From Candidatus Enterenecus merdae (GTDB taxonomy: Bacteria; Bacillota; Clostridia; Oscillospirales; Oscillospiraceae): a DNA stretch of 33,250 bases. Of the stretch, positions 32,512 through 33,250 are shown in pieces. Made by a program: the position numbers and the translations under genes. The notes under the pieces were generated by a model. That model saw only the letters and a program-made list of their open reading frames with translations, was not told the origin of the DNA and did no database searches. Positions within the stretch are counted from its first letter, which is position 1; the number at the start of each line of letters is the position of its first letter. The stretch lies in assembly GCA_018716385.1 (NCBI GenBank), contig DVJZ01000043.1, positions 1 to 33,250 of the forward strand, read 5' to 3'.

Positions 32512-32598
32512 GGTTTCCACACCTCCTGGCCCATTCTATGCCTCCGGCGGGAAATCCGTCACCCAACGGGGTACCGGCCCTGGACGAGCCCATCCAGG

Positions 32599-33250
32599 TC
32601 ATAGCATCCGTTTGAGGTACTGGCCGGTATAGCTATCCGGGCAGGCGGCCACTTCCTCCGGGGTGCCGGCGCACACGATCTGTCCGCCGCCGGCCCCGCC
32701 CTCGGGGCCCAGGTCGATGATGTGGTCCGCGGTCTTGATCACGTCCAGGTTATGCTCGATGACCACCACGGTGTTGCCCTTGTCCACAAACCGCTGGAGC
32801 ACATCCACCAGCTGGTGCACGTCGGCGGTGTGCAGTCCGGTGGTGGGCTCGTCCAGGATATAGATGGTGGAGCCGGTGGACTGCTTGGACAGCTCGGTGG
32901 CCAGCTTCACCCGCTGGGCCTCGCCGCCGGACAGGGTGGTGGAGGCCTGACCCAGCTTCACATAGCCCAGGCCCACCTCCTCCAGGGTTTTCAGGCGGTT
33001 GTAGATGCGGGGCAGGTTCTCGAAGAAGGGCAGGGCCTCGTCCACCGTCATCTCCAGCACCTCATAGATGTTCTTGCCCTTGTAGTGGACCTCCAGGGTC
33101 TCCCGGTTGTAGCGCTTGCCCTTGCACACCTCGCAGGGGACGTAGATGTCGGGCAGGAAGTGCATCTCGATTTTCAGCAGGCCGTCCCCCTGGCAGGCCT
33201 CGCACCGGCCGCCCCGGGTGTTGAAGGAGAACCGCCCCGGGCCGTAGCCC
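32599..33250 (-). CDS. uvrA: UvrABC excinuclease subunit A, C-terminal part (5' end outside window)
   Basis: The last 216 complete codons of UvrA, the damage-recognising ATPase of nucleotide excision repair. Visible are the second zinc finger pair (CEACQGDG ... [10 protein letters not shown]), the ABC signature [15 protein letters not shown], Walker [13 protein letters not shown] and the His of [11 protein letters not shown]. The end reads GTPEEVA...[10 protein letters not shown], a normal UvrA C-terminus. The frame continues past base 33250, so the start of the gene is not visible. Transcription runs leftward towards the small membrane protein gene. Confidence 0.98.
   Translation of the reverse strand, partial: GYGPGRFSFNTRGGRCEACQGDGLLKIEMHFLPDIYVPCEVCKGKRYNRETLEVHYKGKNIYEVLEMTVDEALPFFENLPRIYNRLKTLEEVGLGYVKLGQASTTLSGGEAQRVKLATELSKQSTGSTIYILDEPTTGLHTADVHQLVDVLQRFVDKGNTVVVIEHNLDVIKTADHIIDLGPEGGAGGGQIVCAGTPEEVAACPDSYTGQYLKRML

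Noticed and set aside
1-33250. CRISPR arrays, tRNA/rRNA genes, insertion sequences, attachment sites
   Set aside because: No regularly spaced repeats, cloverleaf-like segments, transposase or integrase motifs were found when reading both strands; the hairpins found are single and located at gene ends or in leaders.

Overview
The window is about 33 kb of GC-rich bacterial DNA that is almost fully coding. Codon use, the strong AGGAGG-type ribosome binding sites, sigma-A-like promoters, YwlG-like and GAP-like proteins, SLH-domain surface proteins and a CsaB-type pyruvyl transferase all point to a Gram-positive, high-GC Clostridia member, probably Oscillospiraceae (Flavonifractor/Pseudoflavonifractor/Lawsonibacter-like). 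The taxon is an inference from gene content. No rRNA, tRNA, CRISPR array, transposase or phage gene was seen.

Layout. (1) 1-1785, plus strand: the end of a tryptophan operon (trpB 3' part, trpA), closed by a bidirectional terminator. (2) 1804-9189, minus strand: a six-gene cell-wall polysaccharide operon read from a strong promoter at 9270-9298. The order is murJ-type flippase, O-antigen ligase/polymerase-like protein, GT4 glycosyltransferase, two small DUF4330 proteins, and a protein fusing a GT4 domain to a CsaB-like pyruvyl transferase. (3) 9385-12357, plus strand, divergent from it: a secreted 930-residue protein with a phosphodiester glycosidase domain, three SLH repeats, a bacterial Ig-like domain and an SH3b domain. 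Pyruvylated wall polysaccharide is the known ligand of SLH domains, so the two divergent units plausibly make the anchor and the anchored protein. (4) 12387-16675, plus: a moxR-DUF58-transglutaminase operon. (5) 16694-18070, plus: an FMN-binding (NimA/PNPOx-like) protein, a strong terminator, and a GAP/LysE-like membrane protein. (6) 18097-21291, plus: an OmpR-type two-component system followed by a triple-PepSY lipoprotein. The lipoprotein's promoter region carries 11-bp direct repeats that look like a response-regulator site. (7) 21334-29143, minus: an oligopeptide ABC transporter operon oppA-B-C-D-F plus a small membrane protein, with a near-consensus promoter, a structured leader and a large intercistronic hairpin. 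Its binding protein and its C-type permease are both much longer than usual. (8) 29195-33250, minus: an unknown membrane protein, an M3 oligoendopeptidase, a UPF0340 (DUF436) protein, a small membrane protein and the 3' part of uvrA.

Functional reading. The centre of the window is a cell-envelope neighbourhood (wall polymer synthesis, SLH protein, MoxR/DUF58/transglutaminase, envelope-type two-component system). The right side is peptide uptake plus peptide breakdown. The items best worth following up are the GT4-CsaB fusion operon facing an SLH-anchored phosphodiester glycosidase, the matched enlargements in OppA and OppC, and the tandem-repeat operator in front of the PepSY lipoprotein.
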